64,000 nucleotides of DNA from Aquabacterium sp. NJ1 (GTDB lineage: Bacteria; Pseudomonadota; Gammaproteobacteria; Burkholderiales; Burkholderiaceae_C), in contig NZ_JRKM01000001.1 of NCBI RefSeq assembly GCF_000768065.1, positions 4,756,001 through 4,820,000 of the forward strand. The letters are read 5' to 3'. The position numbers and the translations under genes were made by a program. The stretch's first letter is position 1. The number at the start of each line of letters is the position of its first letter. Below, one piece after another: positions 38,414-50,386 of this stretch. The notes under the pieces are model-generated. The model did no database searches. It saw nothing but the letters and a program-made list of their open reading frames with translations, and had not been told where the DNA came from.

Positions 38414-39388
38414 ATGGACATCTTTGAGGCTGATATAGACAAGTCACATCGCGTGGGGGTGCTGGTCTGTGCACAGGCCAGTCTGGCCAGCCTGGGCTTG
38501 CTGATGGACGTGTTCCGCATGGCCAATCAGATGCCAGGCTCGCATCGCTTCGAATTGGTGCGGGTGAGCAATGACGGCGCGGCTGTTCGTCATCCCGACG
38601 GTGTATTGAGTGTGGATGGCGGTGTGGCCTTGCTGGCTGGCGCGGATCTGGTGGTGGTGCCATCCATGTGGACGCAGGGCGCAACGGCAATCGAGCACAA
38701 CCCACGGTTGGTCGAGGCCCTGCGCGATCTGCCTGAGCATGTGCTGGTGGTGGCCATGTGCTCCGGTGCCTACATGCTGGCGGCCACGGGGCGCTTGGCG
38801 GGCAAGCGCGCCACCACGCACTGGCTGCTGGCAGAGGGCTTGCAGGCGCGTTACCCGGAGATTCAGATCGATGCGGCCGACAACCTGGTGCAGGAGGGCG
38901 GCTTGATCTGCTCGGGCGGCTCGCTGGCGGGTGTCGATGCTTGCCTGTACGCGGTGCAAATGCTGACCGACCGTGCCACAGCCAGGGGGCTGGCCGCCAT
39001 GCTGGTGACCGATCTGAACCGGGGGCCTCAGTCTCGCTTCATGCCTTCATTGGGCATGCGGCGCCATGCAGACAAGGAAATGCGGCGACTGCAGGATCTA
39101 CTGGAATCGCGTTGCCACGAAGCTTGGGGCTTGGGTGACATGGCGGCGCGGGTGCATGTCAGTGTGCGCACCTTGCAGCGGCGTTTCCTGGCGGCCACTG
39201 GGATGACACCTGTCCAGTATCTGCAGGCCGCGCGCATCGAGCGCAGCAAGGATTTGCTGGAGTTGGAGCGCCTGCCGGTGCCCGAGGTTGCTGCCCGGGT
39301 GGGCTACCAGGACCGGGTGGCCTTCGGGCGCCTGTTCAAGAAAATGGTGGGGATGACCCCCGCGGCTTACCGCCAGAAGCACCGGTGA
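38414..39388 (+). CDS. GlxA-type AraC family regulator with DJ-1/PfpI domain
   Basis: 324 residues. The N-terminal DJ-1/PfpI-like domain (HRVGVLVCAQASLASLGLLMDVFRMAN) has the nucleophile-elbow equivalent VVAMCSGAYMLAATGRLAGKRATTHW. The C-terminal AraC HTH pair is LGDMAARVHVSVRTLQRRFLAATGMTPVQYLQAARIERSKDLLE and VPEVAARVGYQDRVAFGRLFKKMVGMTPAAYR. Start ATG 38414. A TACAAT hexamer ends 7 bases before the ATG and no Shine-Dalgarno is seen, so the mRNA may be nearly leaderless. Ligand unknown. Confidence 0.92.
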   Translation: MDIFEADIDKSHRVGVLVCAQASLASLGLLMDVFRMANQMPGSHRFELVRVSNDGAAVRHPDGVLSVDGGVALLAGADLVVVPSMWTQGATAIEHNPRLVEALRDLPEHVLVVAMCSGAYMLAATGRLAGKRATTHWLLAEGLQARYPEIQIDAADNLVQEGGLICSGGSLAGVDACLYAVQMLTDRATARGLAAMLVTDLNRGPQSRFMPSLGMRRHADKEMRRLQDLLESRCHEAWGLGDMAARVHVSVRTLQRRFLAATGMTPVQYLQAARIERSKDLLELERLPVPEVAARVGYQDRVAFGRLFKKMVGMTPAAYRQKHR

Positions 39389-39425
39389 GGGCGCTTCTGC
39401 GGCAGCTTCTTGCGCCAAAAAAGGC

Positions 39426-40208
39426 TTACTCGTTGCCGCCGGCCATCACGTGGCTGAAGCCGCCATCCACATAGGTGATTTCGGCGGTCACGCCAGCGGC
39501 CAGGTCCGACAACATGAATGCGGCCACATTGCCCACATCTTCGATGGTGACGTTGCGTCGCAGCGGCGCGTTTTCTTCCACCACGCTGAGGATCTTGCTG
39601 AAGCCCTTGATGCCCGAGGCAGCCAGCGTCTTGATCGGGCCGGCCGAAATGCCGTTGACGCGGATGCCCTTGGGGCCCAGGCTCGCGGCGGTGTAACGCA
39701 CGCTGGCTTCCAGTGAGGCCTTGGCCAGGCCCATGGTGTTGTAAGCCGGCACGATGCGCTCTGCACCCAGGTAGGACAGCGTCACCAAGGCGGCGCGTTC
39801 GTTGAGGTAGGGCAGCGCGGCCTTGGCCATGGCGGGGAAGCTGTAGGCCGAGATGTCGTGGGCGATGCGGAAGGATTCGCGCGACAGGCCTTCCAGGAAG
39901 TCGCCGGCGATGGCCTCGCGTGGCGCAAAGCCGATCGAGTGCACAAAGCCATCGAACTTGGGCCAGACCTTGGCCAGGTCCGCAAACATGGCGTCGATCT
40001 GTTCGTCGCTGCCGACATCACAGTCGAAGATCAGTTCGGAATCGAATTCCTTGGCGAACTCGGTGATCCGGTCCTTGAAGCGCTCGCCCACATAGCTGAA
40101 GGCCAGTTCGGCGCCCTCGCGTTTGCAGGCTTTGGCGATGCCGTAGGCGATCGAGCGGTTGGACAGCAGGCCGGTGATCAGCAGGCGTTTGCCGGCAAGA
40201 AATCCCAT
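39426..40208 (-). CDS. fabI: Enoyl-[acyl-carrier-protein] reductase [NADH]
   Basis: 260 residues from ATG 40208; the track of codons before it is not conserved. Reduces enoyl-ACP in the last step of type II fatty acid elongation. [22 protein letters not shown] is the FabI nucleotide-binding start. Tyr146, Tyr156 and Lys163 occupy the same numbers as in E. coli FabI ([18 protein letters not shown]). GGAGACC precedes the start. It is divergent from the rimP operon. Confidence 0.97.
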   Translation of the reverse strand: MGFLAGKRLLITGLLSNRSIAYGIAKACKREGAELAFSYVGERFKDRITEFAKEFDSELIFDCDVGSDEQIDAMFADLAKVWPKFDGFVHSIGFAPREAIAGDFLEGLSRESFRIAHDISAYSFPAMAKAALPYLNERAALVTLSYLGAERIVPAYNTMGLAKASLEASVRYTAASLGPKGIRVNGISAGPIKTLAASGIKGFSKILSVVEENAPLRRNVTIEDVGNVAAFMLSDLAAGVTAEITYVDGGFSHVMAGGNE

Positions 40209-40288
40209 GAGGTCTCCATAAGGGGTGCTAAACCAGGCGCGGATTTTGGCATGGCAATGTGCATAAAAGAGAATTTGTGGCCGAAGTC

Positions 40289-40317
40289 TTGATCGAGCGC
40301 GTTCCTCAGGGTAAAAT
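40289..40317 (+). promoter_or_regulatory. Predicted sigma-70 promoter of the rimP-nusA-infB operon
   Basis: TTGATC (40289-40294), 17-base spacer, TAAAAT (40312-40317). This is the best-matching promoter that I found in the window. Transcription would start near 40324, leaving a leader of about 144 bases. Confidence 0.75.
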
Positions 40318-40390
40318 GCAGGATTGGCTGCTTTTTGACAAGCCTTTCGCGTTTGCGGGGCACAAAGCAGCACGTCTCGTGTTTGTCACG

Positions 40391-40420
40391 AATGGGCGGG
40401 TCTTCCAGCCCATTTTTTTT
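40391..40420 (+). terminator. Intrinsic terminator inside the rimP leader (attenuator candidate)
   Basis: Arms AATGGGC (40391-40397) and GCCCATT (40408-40414) around a 10-base loop, followed by a run of T to 40420. It lies about 70 bases after the predicted start and 47 bases before the rimP ATG, so it must be read through for the operon to be expressed. Control of the homologous E. coli operon by NusA-dependent leader termination is established. Confidence 0.75.
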
Positions 40421-40467
40421 GCTCGACCGTTTTTGAAGATCGCTTGACTGATCGTTTTCACGACTGA

Positions 40468-41127
40468 ATGACCTGGCTCAAAGTAGTTGAAACCACCGTA
40501 ACCGGCCTCGGGTACGAGCTTGTGGACTGCGAACGCAGTTCGCAAGGTTTGCTTCGCGTGTACATCGATCGCCTGCCTGGTCAGGCCTACGATCTGCCCG
40601 GCGATCTGGTCACGGTAGACGATTGCGAGAAGGTCACGCGCCAGCTGCAATATGCGCTGGAAACGATCGACGCAGATTACGCCCGCCTGGAGGTGTCATC
40701 GCCCGGCGTGGATCGCCCGCTCAAGACCCCGGCGCATTTCGCGCGCTTTGTGGGGGAAGAGGTCGCGATCTCGCTGAAGGTGCCTTTCCAGGGGCGCAAA
40801 AAATTCAGTGGCATCTTGTGTCAATCACAGGATGCTGAGCCTGCCCAGATCGAATCGGGGCAGGCCTGGGGGCTGGTGCTCAAGGCACCGGACGCCGACA
40901 AGCCTTTGTCCAAGACGGCCGCCAAAAAGCTGGCCAAGGAACAGGCCAAAGGCATCGTGCAGCCCCAGGAAGTAGATGAAGTTTTGGGTTTCACGCTTGA
41001 TGAGATTCGCGAGGCACGCCTGGTGCCTGAGGTGAGTTTCAAAGGGCGTAGCGGTCGGGCGGCAACCCCGGCTGCTGGTGATGTTGCCGTAGATGAGGCG
41101 CAAGAACTCGGAGGTCAGAAGAAATGA
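40468..41127 (+). CDS. rimP: Ribosome maturation factor RimP
   Basis: 219-residue 30S assembly factor. The N-terminal domain ([59 protein letters not shown]) is a clear RimP match. The C-terminal SH3-like domain contains a lysine-rich insert ([26 protein letters not shown]), making it longer than the E. coli protein (about 150). Its last 4 bases overlap the nusA start. It heads the operon behind the leader terminator. Confidence 0.95.
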   Translation: MTWLKVVETTVTGLGYELVDCERSSQGLLRVYIDRLPGQAYDLPGDLVTVDDCEKVTRQLQYALETIDADYARLEVSSPGVDRPLKTPAHFARFVGEEVAISLKVPFQGRKKFSGILCQSQDAEPAQIESGQAWGLVLKAPDADKPLSKTAAKKLAKEQAKGIVQPQEVDEVLGFTLDEIREARLVPEVSFKGRSGRAATPAAGDVAVDEAQELGGQKK

Positions 41128-42599
41128 ATCGCGAATTGCTGATGTTGGTGGACGCTATTTCTCGTGAGAAGAGCGTGGACCGTGATGTGGTGTTTGGTGC
41201 GGTCGAGTCCGCCCTGGCCTCTGCAACCAAGAAGCTGTACCCCGGCGAAGTCGATATCCGTGTGGCGATCGACCGCGAAACCGGTGTGTACGAAACCTTC
41301 CGCCGTTGGCACGTGGTGCCCAACGAGGCTGGTCTGCAACTGCCTGACGCTGAAATCCTGTTGTTCGAAGCCGAGGAGCAAATCCCCGATATCGAAGTTG
41401 ACGACTACATCGAAGAGTCCATCGAGTCCGTGCCCATTGGCCGTATCGGTGCGCAGGCCGCCAAGCAGGTCATCCTGCAAAAGATCCGTGACGCCGAGCG
41501 TGAGCAGTTGCTCAACGACTTCCTGTCTCGTGGCGAGAAAATCTTCGTCGGCACCGTCAAGCGCCTGGACAAGGGCGACATCATCGTCGAGTCGGGGCGC
41601 GTCGAAGGCCGTCTCAAGCGCACCGAGATGATCCCCAAGGAAAACCTGCGCTCCGGCGACCGTGTCCGTGCCTACATGCTGGGTGTGGATTCGCTGGCCC
41701 GTGGCCCGCAAATCATGCTGTCGCGCTCGGCGCCTGACTTCATGATCGAGTTGTTCCGCCAGGAAGTGCCCGAAATCGAACAAGGCCTGCTGGAGATCAA
41801 GAGCTGCGCCCGCGACGCCGGTTCGCGCGCCAAGATCGCCGTGCTGTCGCACGACAAGCGTGTCGACCCGATCGGCACCTGCGTCGGCGTGCGCGGTTCG
41901 CGCGTCACCGCCGTGACCAATGAACTGGCTGGCGAGCGCGTGGACATCGTGCTGTGGTCCGAAGATCCCGCCCAGTTCGTGATCGGTGCGCTGGCCCCAG
42001 CCAACGTGCAATCCATTTTTGTGGATGAAGAACAGCACGCCATGGACGTGGTCGTTGACGAGGAAAACCTCGCCATCGCCATCGGCCGCGGTGGTCAGAA
42101 CGTGCGCCTGGCGTCCGAGCTGACAGGCTGGCGCATCAACATCATGTCGGCCGAGGAATCGGCCCAGAAGCAGGCTGTCGAGACCGACTCCATCCGCAAA
42201 ATCTTCGTCGACAAGCTCGACGTGGACGCGGAAGTCGCCGACATCCTGATCGCAGAAGGGTTTACCAGCCTGGAGGAAGTGGCCTATGTGCCGCTGCAGG
42301 AAATGCTGGAAATCGAATCGTTTGACGAAGACACGGTCAATGAGCTGCGCACCCGCGCGAAGGATGCTTTGCTGACCATGGAAATCGCCAAGGAAGAAGA
42401 AGTCGAGACTTTGTCGGAAAATCTCAAGGGTCTGGAAGGTTTGACCCCCGAGTTGATCGCAAAGCTGGCTGAAGCTGGAATCCACACCCGTGACGACCTG
42501 GCCGATCTGGCCGTGGACGAACTCACCGAGATCACGGGCGTGTCTGATGAACAAGCGCGTGCCCTGATCCTCAAGGCCCGTGAACACTGGTTCGCCTGA
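41124..42599 (+). CDS. nusA: Transcription termination/antitermination factor NusA
   Basis: 491 residues: N-terminal RNA polymerase-binding domain ([31 protein letters not shown]), S1 domain ([22 protein letters not shown]), two KH domains ([24 protein letters not shown] and [19 protein letters not shown]) and two C-terminal acidic helix-hairpin repeats after about residue 360. NusA modulates pausing and termination and probably acts on the terminator in its own leader (inference from E. coli). Start overlaps rimP stop (ATGA). Confidence 0.98.
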   Translation: MNRELLMLVDAISREKSVDRDVVFGAVESALASATKKLYPGEVDIRVAIDRETGVYETFRRWHVVPNEAGLQLPDAEILLFEAEEQIPDIEVDDYIEESIESVPIGRIGAQAAKQVILQKIRDAEREQLLNDFLSRGEKIFVGTVKRLDKGDIIVESGRVEGRLKRTEMIPKENLRSGDRVRAYMLGVDSLARGPQIMLSRSAPDFMIELFRQEVPEIEQGLLEIKSCARDAGSRAKIAVLSHDKRVDPIGTCVGVRGSRVTAVTNELAGERVDIVLWSEDPAQFVIGALAPANVQSIFVDEEQHAMDVVVDEENLAIAIGRGGQNVRLASELTGWRINIMSAEESAQKQAVETDSIRKIFVDKLDVDAEVADILIAEGFTSLEEVAYVPLQEMLEIESFDEDTVNELRTRAKDALLTMEIAKEEEVETLSENLKGLEGLTPELIAKLAEAGIHTRDDLADLAVDELTEITGVSDEQARALILKAREHWFA

Positions 42600-42659
42600 T
42601 CGCTCCCAGCAACAAGCTCTCGACTCATTTAAGCAAGCATCATCGCAAGGATTAACACA

Positions 42660-45600
42660 ATGGCCGTGACCACCGTCGCACAATTCGCCGCGGAGCTCAA
42701 TCGCCCGGCTGCGACACTGCTGGAGCAGCTACAGTCTGCGGGCGTACCCAAGGGTGCACCTGAAGACGTGCTCACGGAAGCCGACAAGGAGCGTCTGCTG
42801 GATCACCTGCGCACCGCCCACGGCTCCGCCGGCGGCGATCGCAAGAAGATCACGCTGACCCGCAAGTCGACAACCGAAATCAAGCAGGCCGACGCATCGG
42901 GCAAAGCTCGCACCATCCAGGTCGAGGTTCGCAAGAAGCGCGTGTTTGTCAAGCGCGATGAAAACGTGAGCGACGAGGCCGCACAAGCCGCCGCTGCGCA
43001 GGAAGAGGCCGAACTGGCTCGCCGCGAAGAAGAAGCGCGCACCCAGGCCGAAGCACTGCGAGTGCAGGAAGAGCAACTGGCTGAAGCCCGTCGTCAGCGC
43101 GAAGAACAGGAACGCCGCGAGAAGGCCGAAGCTGAAGCACGCGCTGCTGCGGCGGCCGAACGCGCCGCCCGCGAGCTGGCTGAGCGTGAAGCGGCTGCGG
43201 CCACCAAGTCGCCCGCCAAGATTGCTGCGGAAGATGCCGCCGAGCGTGAGGCTGCTGTAGCCCGCCGCGCAGCTGCGCAAGAAGCAGCACGTGCCGAGGC
43301 CGCTGCCTTGACGGCTGCTGCGCAACGCGGCGCCCGAGGCGGCGTGCTCAAGGCCGCATCCGAGAAGGCTGCTGAGAAGCCCGCCGAAACCGCGCCCGTC
43401 GAAGCAGAGGCCAAGGTCGAAGCCGTCGTCAATGCTGAAGCGACGGCCGCAACGGCCAGCGCTGCGCCTGCCGCTGAAGCGCCCAAGTCCCCTGTGGTGC
43501 GTGTCGTCAAGGCTGCTGATCGCGAAGCCGAAGAAAAACAGCGCCTGTCCGACCTGGCCAATCGCCGCAAGGCCGCCGAGGCCGAGGCTGCTGCCATCCG
43601 CGCGATGATGAACGCGCCCAAGAAGGTCCTGACGGCCAAGAAGCCCGAAGAACCCAAGCCTGCCGAGGCGGTTGGCAAGGAAGGCATCAAGGGCACGATC
43701 CACAAGCCCAAGGGCGCCCCAGGCACGCCTGGCGCCGCTGCGGCTGGTGCCAAGCCTGGCGACAAGAAGTCGGTCAAGTCCGAGAAGCTGTCGTCGAGCT
43801 GGGCCAATGACGAGAAGAAGCGTGGCGGCCCCACGCCGGCAAAGGGTCGCACCGATGCCGCTGCACCTGGCCGCAACAGCTGGAAGGCCCCGGGCGGCAA
43901 GGGTGGTCGCCGTGGCGATCGCGGTGACCGTGAGAGCCAGTCCAACTTCGTGGCGCCGACCGAGCCGCAAATCATCGAGGTTCATATTCCCGAAACCATC
44001 TCTGTGGCCGACCTGGCTCACAAGATGTCGGTGAAGGCTTCCGAAGTCATCAAGCAGATGATGAAGCTGGGTCAGATGGTCACCATCAACCAGCAGCTGG
44101 ACCAGGAAACCGCCATGATCCTGGTGGAAGAAATGGGCCACAAGGCGTTTGCCGCCAAGCTGGACGACCCGGATGCCTTCCTGGAAGAGGAACACGAAGA
44201 CCAGGCGGCCGAGTCGCTGCCGCGTGCACCGGTCGTGACCGTGATGGGTCACGTCGACCACGGCAAGACCTCGCTGCTGGACTACATCCGTACCACGCGT
44301 GTGGCCTCGGGCGAAGCCGGCGGCATCACGCAGCACATTGGTGCCTACCACGTTGACACGCCTCGCGGCATGATCACCTTCCTCGACACCCCGGGTCACG
44401 AGGCCTTCACGGCCATGCGTGCTCGCGGTGCCAAGGCCACCGACCTGGTGATCCTGGTCGTGGCGGCCGACGACGGTGTCATGCCCCAGACGAAGGAAGC
44501 CATCCACCACGCCAAGGCGGCCGGTGTGCCCATCGTCGTGGCGATCAACAAGATCGACAAGCCGGGTGCAAACCTGGACCGCGTCAAGCAGGAACTGGTT
44601 GCCGAAGAGGTGGTGCCTGAAGAGTACGGCGGTGATTCGCCCTTCGTGCCGGTGTCGGCCAAGGTCGGTACCGGTATCGACGAACTGCTGGAGCAAGTGC
44701 TGCTGCAGGCCGAAGTGCTGGAACTGAAGGCGCCTGTTGCATCCATGGCCAAGGGCCTGGTGATCGAAGCCCGTCTGGACAAGGGCCGCGGCCCTGTGGC
44801 CACCGTGCTGGTGCAGTCCGGTACGCTCAAGCGTGGTGACGTGGTCCTGGCTGGTTCCAGCTACGGCCGTGTTCGCGCCATGCTGGACGAAAACGGCAAG
44901 AACGCTGTCGAAGCCGGCCCGTCGATCCCTGTGGAAATCCAGGGCCTGACCGAAGTGCCGGGCGCTGGCGACGAGTTCATGGTGCTGAGCGACGAACGCC
45001 GTGCCCGTGAAATCGCCACCTTCCGTCAAGGCAAGTACCGCGACGTCAAGCTGGCCAAGCAGCAGGCCGCCAAGCTCGAGAACATGTTCGAGAACATGGG
45101 CCAGGGCGAGGTGCAGACGCTGGCATTGATCATCAAGGCCGACGTGCAAGGTTCGCAGGAAGCACTGGCCACGTCGCTGCTCAAGCTGTCGACGCCCGAG
45201 GTCAAGGTCCAGATCGTGCACGCCGCCGTGGGTGGCATCAGCGAGTCGGACGTCAACCTCAGCATCGCTTCGAAGGCCGTCATCATCGGGTTCAACGTCC
45301 GTGCGGACGCTGGTGCCCGCAAGCTGGCCGAGCACAACGGTGTGGACATCCGCTACTACAACATCATCTATGACGCCGTGGATGAGGTGAAGGCAGCGAT
45401 GGGCGGCATGCTGGCGCCCGAACAGCGCGAAGAGGTCATCGGCTCTGCCGAGATCCGTCAGGTGTTCATCGCCTCCAAGATCGGCACCATCGCCGGTTGT
45501 ATGGTCACCAACGGTGTGGTTCGCCGCAATGCGCGTCTGCGTCTGCTGCGCGAGAACGTGGTCATCTACACAGGCGAGCTGGAAGGCCTCAAGCGCTTCA

Positions 45601-45725
45601 AGGACGACGTCAAGGAAGTGCGCGAAGGTTTCGAGTGTGGCCTCAACATCAAGGGCTACAACGACATCAAGGAAGGCGACGTCCTCGAGTTCTTCGAAAT
45701 CAAGGAAGTGGCCCGTACGCTGTAA
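42660..45725 (+). CDS. infB: Translation initiation factor IF-2
   Basis: 1021-residue GTPase that brings initiator tRNA to the 30S subunit. Conserved IF2_N helices sit at the start ([27 protein letters not shown]). A very long Ala/Glu/Arg-rich linker follows (about 100-440), then a second IF2_N near 460 and the G domain with GHVDHGKT at 530-537, DTPGHE and NKID. C-terminal IF2 domains complete it. The low-complexity linker is the most variable part and could carry an internal start for a shorter form, as in E. coli. Confidence 0.98.
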   Translation: MAVTTVAQFAAELNRPAATLLEQLQSAGVPKGAPEDVLTEADKERLLDHLRTAHGSAGGDRKKITLTRKSTTEIKQADASGKARTIQVEVRKKRVFVKRDENVSDEAAQAAAAQEEAELARREEEARTQAEALRVQEEQLAEARRQREEQERREKAEAEARAAAAAERAARELAEREAAAATKSPAKIAAEDAAEREAAVARRAAAQEAARAEAAALTAAAQRGARGGVLKAASEKAAEKPAETAPVEAEAKVEAVVNAEATAATASAAPAAEAPKSPVVRVVKAADREAEEKQRLSDLANRRKAAEAEAAAIRAMMNAPKKVLTAKKPEEPKPAEAVGKEGIKGTIHKPKGAPGTPGAAAAGAKPGDKKSVKSEKLSSSWANDEKKRGGPTPAKGRTDAAAPGRNSWKAPGGKGGRRGDRGDRESQSNFVAPTEPQIIEVHIPETISVADLAHKMSVKASEVIKQMMKLGQMVTINQQLDQETAMILVEEMGHKAFAAKLDDPDAFLEEEHEDQAAESLPRAPVVTVMGHVDHGKTSLLDYIRTTRVASGEAGGITQHIGAYHVDTPRGMITFLDTPGHEAFTAMRARGAKATDLVILVVAADDGVMPQTKEAIHHAKAAGVPIVVAINKIDKPGANLDRVKQELVAEEVVPEEYGGDSPFVPVSAKVGTGIDELLEQVLLQAEVLELKAPVASMAKGLVIEARLDKGRGPVATVLVQSGTLKRGDVVLAGSSYGRVRAMLDENGKNAVEAGPSIPVEIQGLTEVPGAGDEFMVLSDERRAREIATFRQGKYRDVKLAKQQAAKLENMFENMGQGEVQTLALIIKADVQGSQEALATSLLKLSTPEVKVQIVHAAVGGISESDVNLSIASKAVIIGFNVRADAGARKLAEHNGVDIRYYNIIYDAVDEVKAAMGGMLAPEQREEVIGSAEIRQVFIASKIGTIAGCMVTNGVVRRNARLRLLRENVVIYTGELEGLKRFKDDVKEVREGFECGLNIKGYNDIKEGDVLEFFEIKEVARTL

Positions 45726-45751
45726 ACAAACGCACAGGCTGCTCCCCAAGC

Positions 45752-45780
45752 AACCCCGCCTGAACCCAGGCGGGGTTTCT
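45752..45780 (+). terminator. Terminator-like hairpin between infB and rbfA
   Basis: Arms AACCCCGCCTG (45752-45762) and CAGGCGGGGTT (45767-45777) with a 4-base loop, followed by only TTTCT. Within the operon it would lower expression of rbfA-truB-typA relative to infB. Confidence 0.75.
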
Positions 45781-45820
45781 GCTTGAAGGGCAGCCGCAAT
45801 GTCTGCAGCAGGAATTCACC

Positions 45821-46240
45821 ATGCGCCATAAACGTTCTACCCCCAACCGCGCCAACCGCGTCAACGACCAGATCCAGCGTGATGTGGCCGAGTTGATCCG
45901 CGACCTGAAAGACCCTCGCATTGGCAGCATGGTCACCATCACCAATGTGGAGGTGACGCCCGACTACGCCCACGCGAAAATTGGTTTCTCGCTGCTGGTG
46001 GGTGATCCGGTGGAGTGCGAAAAGGGCCTCAACGAGGCAGCCGGCTACATCCGCAATGGCCTGTTCAAGCGCCTGCAGATCCACACCGTGCCGACGCTGC
46101 ATTTCCACTTCGACCGCACCACCGAGCGCGCGTTGGAGCTCAGCGCCCTGATCAACCGCGCCGTGGCCGACAAGGCCAAGGACGCCGACGAGCAGCCGCC
46201 AGCCCAGGCTGGCGACAAACAAGAGGGCGAGCCAAGTTGA
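45821..46240 (+). CDS. rbfA: 30S ribosome-binding factor A
   Basis: 139-residue KH-type factor for late 16S rRNA maturation. [43 protein letters not shown] and the [21 protein letters not shown] segment are typical. The C-terminal 20 residues ([19 protein letters not shown]) are charged and disordered. The last 4 bases overlap the truB start. Confidence 0.97.
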   Translation: MRHKRSTPNRANRVNDQIQRDVAELIRDLKDPRIGSMVTITNVEVTPDYAHAKIGFSLLVGDPVECEKGLNEAAGYIRNGLFKRLQIHTVPTLHFHFDRTTERALELSALINRAVADKAKDADEQPPAQAGDKQEGEPS

Positions 46241-47238
46241 ACAAGCCTGTGCGTCAGCCTCGTCGCCAACTGCATGGCGTCATCCTGCTCGACAAGCCGC
46301 TGGGCCTGTCGAGCAATGATGCATTGCAGAAGGTGCGTCGCCTGATGCGCGCTGAAAAAGCCGGCCATACCGGCACGCTGGACCCATTGGCAACGGGCTT
46401 GCTGCCGCTTTGCTTTGGTGCTGCCACCAAGTTCTCGCAGGTGTCCCTGGACGCCGACAAGCGCTACACCGCCACGCTCAAGCTGGGGCAGACGACCTCC
46501 ACGGGCGACGCCGAGGGTGAGATCCTGCAGACCCGCCCTGTGACGCCTGATCAGGTCAACGCCCACCGCATTGCCGACGCCTGCCGGGCTTTCACGGGTG
46601 AGATCGCCCAGATCCCGCCCATGCACTCGGCGCTCAAGCACCAGGGGCGCGCGCTCTACGAATACGCACGCGAGGGCGTCGAGATCGAGCGCGCCCCTCG
46701 TCACGTTACGATTCATGCCATTGACATCGTGCGCTGGCAGGATGACTTGCTGGAGCTGGATGTCCGCTGCAGCAAGGGTACGTATATCCGCACGCTGGCC
46801 CAGGACATTGGCGAGCGGCTAGGCTGCGGCGCGCACCTGATCGGCTTGCGTCGCACTGGTAGCGGTGGTGTCACACTGCAAGGCGCGGTGACGCTGGAGG
46901 CGCTGCAGGCCATGAGCGAAGCCGAGCGCGACAGCCACTTGCAAGCAGCCGATGTTTTGTTGAATGATTGGCCCGATGTGTTGCTGACCGAGTCTGAGGC
47001 CGCGCGCTTCCTGACCGGCTTGCGTCGCCGTACCCATCTGCCTGATGCGCCCCAGGTGCGCGTTTATGGCCCTTTGCCGGGTCAGGACAAAACCGCAGGC
47101 CGCGTCTTGCTGGGCAGCGCCCACATCAAGGCCGGCGAATTGATCCCGACCCGTCTGCTCAGCCCTGCAGAAGTGCAAGGCCTGCTGATGCAGACCACTG
47201 ACGAAGCCGAGCAACGTCAGCCCGACCCTGTTCTTTGA
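46237..47238 (+). CDS. truB: tRNA pseudouridine(55) synthase
   Basis: Forms pseudouridine 55 in the T-loop of tRNAs. 333 residues from a TTG start at 46237 that overlaps the rbfA stop (TTGA); GAGGGCGAG lies at a good distance upstream, and the protein then begins just before the conserved [16 protein letters not shown]. Catalytic Asp49 is in [16 protein letters not shown]. The next in-frame ATG lies inside the conserved domain, so TTG is preferred to it. C-terminal PUA-like region present. Confidence 0.94.
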   Translation: MNKPVRQPRRQLHGVILLDKPLGLSSNDALQKVRRLMRAEKAGHTGTLDPLATGLLPLCFGAATKFSQVSLDADKRYTATLKLGQTTSTGDAEGEILQTRPVTPDQVNAHRIADACRAFTGEIAQIPPMHSALKHQGRALYEYAREGVEIERAPRHVTIHAIDIVRWQDDLLELDVRCSKGTYIRTLAQDIGERLGCGAHLIGLRRTGSGGVTLQGAVTLEALQAMSEAERDSHLQAADVLLNDWPDVLLTESEAARFLTGLRRRTHLPDAPQVRVYGPLPGQDKTAGRVLLGSAHIKAGELIPTRLLSPAEVQGLLMQTTDEAEQRQPDPVL

Positions 47239-47256
47239 TTTCAGACGAGTGATTCT

Positions 47257-49083
<1,827 letters not shown>

Positions 49084-49122
49084 ATCCGGACAGGCCGCGA
49101 AAGCAGGCCGGGTAGGATACGG

Positions 49123-49158
49123 GGGCTGCATCTGCAAGGGTGCAGCCCTTTTTCTTTT
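49123..49158 (+). terminator. Terminator of typA
   Basis: Arms GGGCTGCA (49123-49130) and TGCAGCCC (49141-49148) with a 10-base loop, then TTTTTCTTTT. The ribosome-binding site of the next gene begins immediately after the T run. Confidence 0.88.
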
Positions 49159-49170
49159 GGAGTGACGTTG

Positions 49171-50292
49171 ATGGAAAGTCTGGTTCTGACAGAGGTGGTC
49201 GGCGGCCTGGGTGTGATCACGCTCAATCGCCCGAAGGCGCTCAATGCCTTGTCGCTGGAGATGGTGCGGGAGTTGCGTAACGTGCTGTCTGGTTGGGCCA
49301 CGGATTCGGCGGTGCTGGGCGTGCTCATGCGTGGCTCTGGCCGCCCAGCTGAAGCGGGCAAGCCGCAGGGCGCCGTCCACTTTTGTGCAGGCGGCGACAT
49401 CCGCTTCATGTACGAAGCGGCCATCACCGGCGACTTGACCATCGACGACTTCTTCACTGAAGAGTACGCACTCGATTACCTGATCCACACCTATCCCAAG
49501 CCGGTGGTGGCGTGGATGGAGGGCATCACCATGGGCGGCGGCATGGGCCTGGCGCAGGGCGCGACCTTGCGCGTGGTGACCGAGCACGTGCGCATGGCCA
49601 TGCCCGAGACGCGCATCGGCTTGTTCCCCGATGTGGCTGGCGGCTACTTCCTGTCGCGTTGCGCCGGCTCGCTGGGTGAGTACCTGGGCATTGTGGGGCC
49701 GCATCTGCATGTGACCGATGCCTTGACCTTGGGGTTGGCAGACGTGCACGCGCAGGCAGCCAGCCTGCCGGCTTTGCTGGCCTCGTTCAAGGGCTCGCAT
49801 GCCACTTCATCAGACGAATTGCTTGAACGGGTGCGTGCGCACGCGGAGGCGAACGGCCTGGGCCAGTTGCCCGAAGCCACGGTCACCGTGCACCTGGAGC
49901 AGATCAACCGCCACTTCAGCCTGCACACCATGCCCGAGATCGAGGCTTCGCTTCATTCGGATGACAGCGAGTGGGCCAGGCAGGCGCTCAAGCAGATGGC
50001 CGGGCACTCGCCCTTGATGATGTGCGTGACGCTGGAGCAGATCCGTCGTGCGAGGTCAATGAGCCTGGCTCAGGTCTTCCGCATGGAGCGGGACATGGTT
50101 CGCCAGTGCTTTGCCTTGCGCAAGGGCAAGGACAGCGAGACGGCGGAAGGGGTGAGGGCGCTGGTCATCGACAAGGACAACCAGCCCCGCTGGCGCCCGA
50201 GCCAGCTCAAGGAGGTGGACATGGCCGAGGTCGAGGCCTTCTTCGTGAGCCCTTGGCCTGCGGTGATGCACCCGCTTCGCGACCTGGCTTGA
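49171..50292 (+). CDS. Enoyl-CoA hydratase/isomerase family, 3-hydroxyisobutyryl-CoA hydrolase-like
   Basis: 373 residues from ATG 49171 (GGAG 8 bases upstream; a GTG at 49162 is inside that site). The crotonase fold shows ITLNRPKALNALSLEMV, HFCAGGDIRFMYEAA (oxyanion hole) and MEGITMGGGMGLAQGATLRVVTE. The MPETRIGLFPDVAGGYFLSRC stretch and the longer C-terminus with EIEASLHSDD mark the HIBCH subgroup of valine breakdown, which hydrolyses 3-hydroxyisobutyryl-CoA. No other valine-degradation gene is adjacent. Confidence 0.88.
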   Translation: MESLVLTEVVGGLGVITLNRPKALNALSLEMVRELRNVLSGWATDSAVLGVLMRGSGRPAEAGKPQGAVHFCAGGDIRFMYEAAITGDLTIDDFFTEEYALDYLIHTYPKPVVAWMEGITMGGGMGLAQGATLRVVTEHVRMAMPETRIGLFPDVAGGYFLSRCAGSLGEYLGIVGPHLHVTDALTLGLADVHAQAASLPALLASFKGSHATSSDELLERVRAHAEANGLGQLPEATVTVHLEQINRHFSLHTMPEIEASLHSDDSEWARQALKQMAGHSPLMMCVTLEQIRRARSMSLAQVFRMERDMVRQCFALRKGKDSETAEGVRALVIDKDNQPRWRPSQLKEVDMAEVEAFFVSPWPAVMHPLRDLA

Positions 50293-50321
50293 GCCTCATA
50301 CGGAGCGAGCCGTCGCCGAAG

Positions 50322-50352
50322 AAAAAGGCCCGGTCTACCCGGGCCTTTTGCT
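50322..50352. terminator. Terminator between the hydrolase gene and the carrier-protein cluster
   Basis: Arms AAAAGGCCCGG (50323-50333) and CCGGGCCTTTT (50339-50349). A and T runs on both sides let it stop both converging transcripts. Confidence 0.9.
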
Positions 50353-50386
50353 TGAACGCCGCGCGTCCGGTGCATTGGATGAGGCG

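Noticed and set aside
39389..39425. GGCGC...GCGCC hairpin between glxA-type gene and fabI as terminator
   Set aside because: A weak 5-base stem with a long loop, followed on the plus strand by A rather than T.
42729..45749. 1006-codon open frame on the minus strand opposite infB
   Set aside because: A shadow of the high-GC codon pattern of infB; low-complexity translation, no motifs and no ribosome-binding site.
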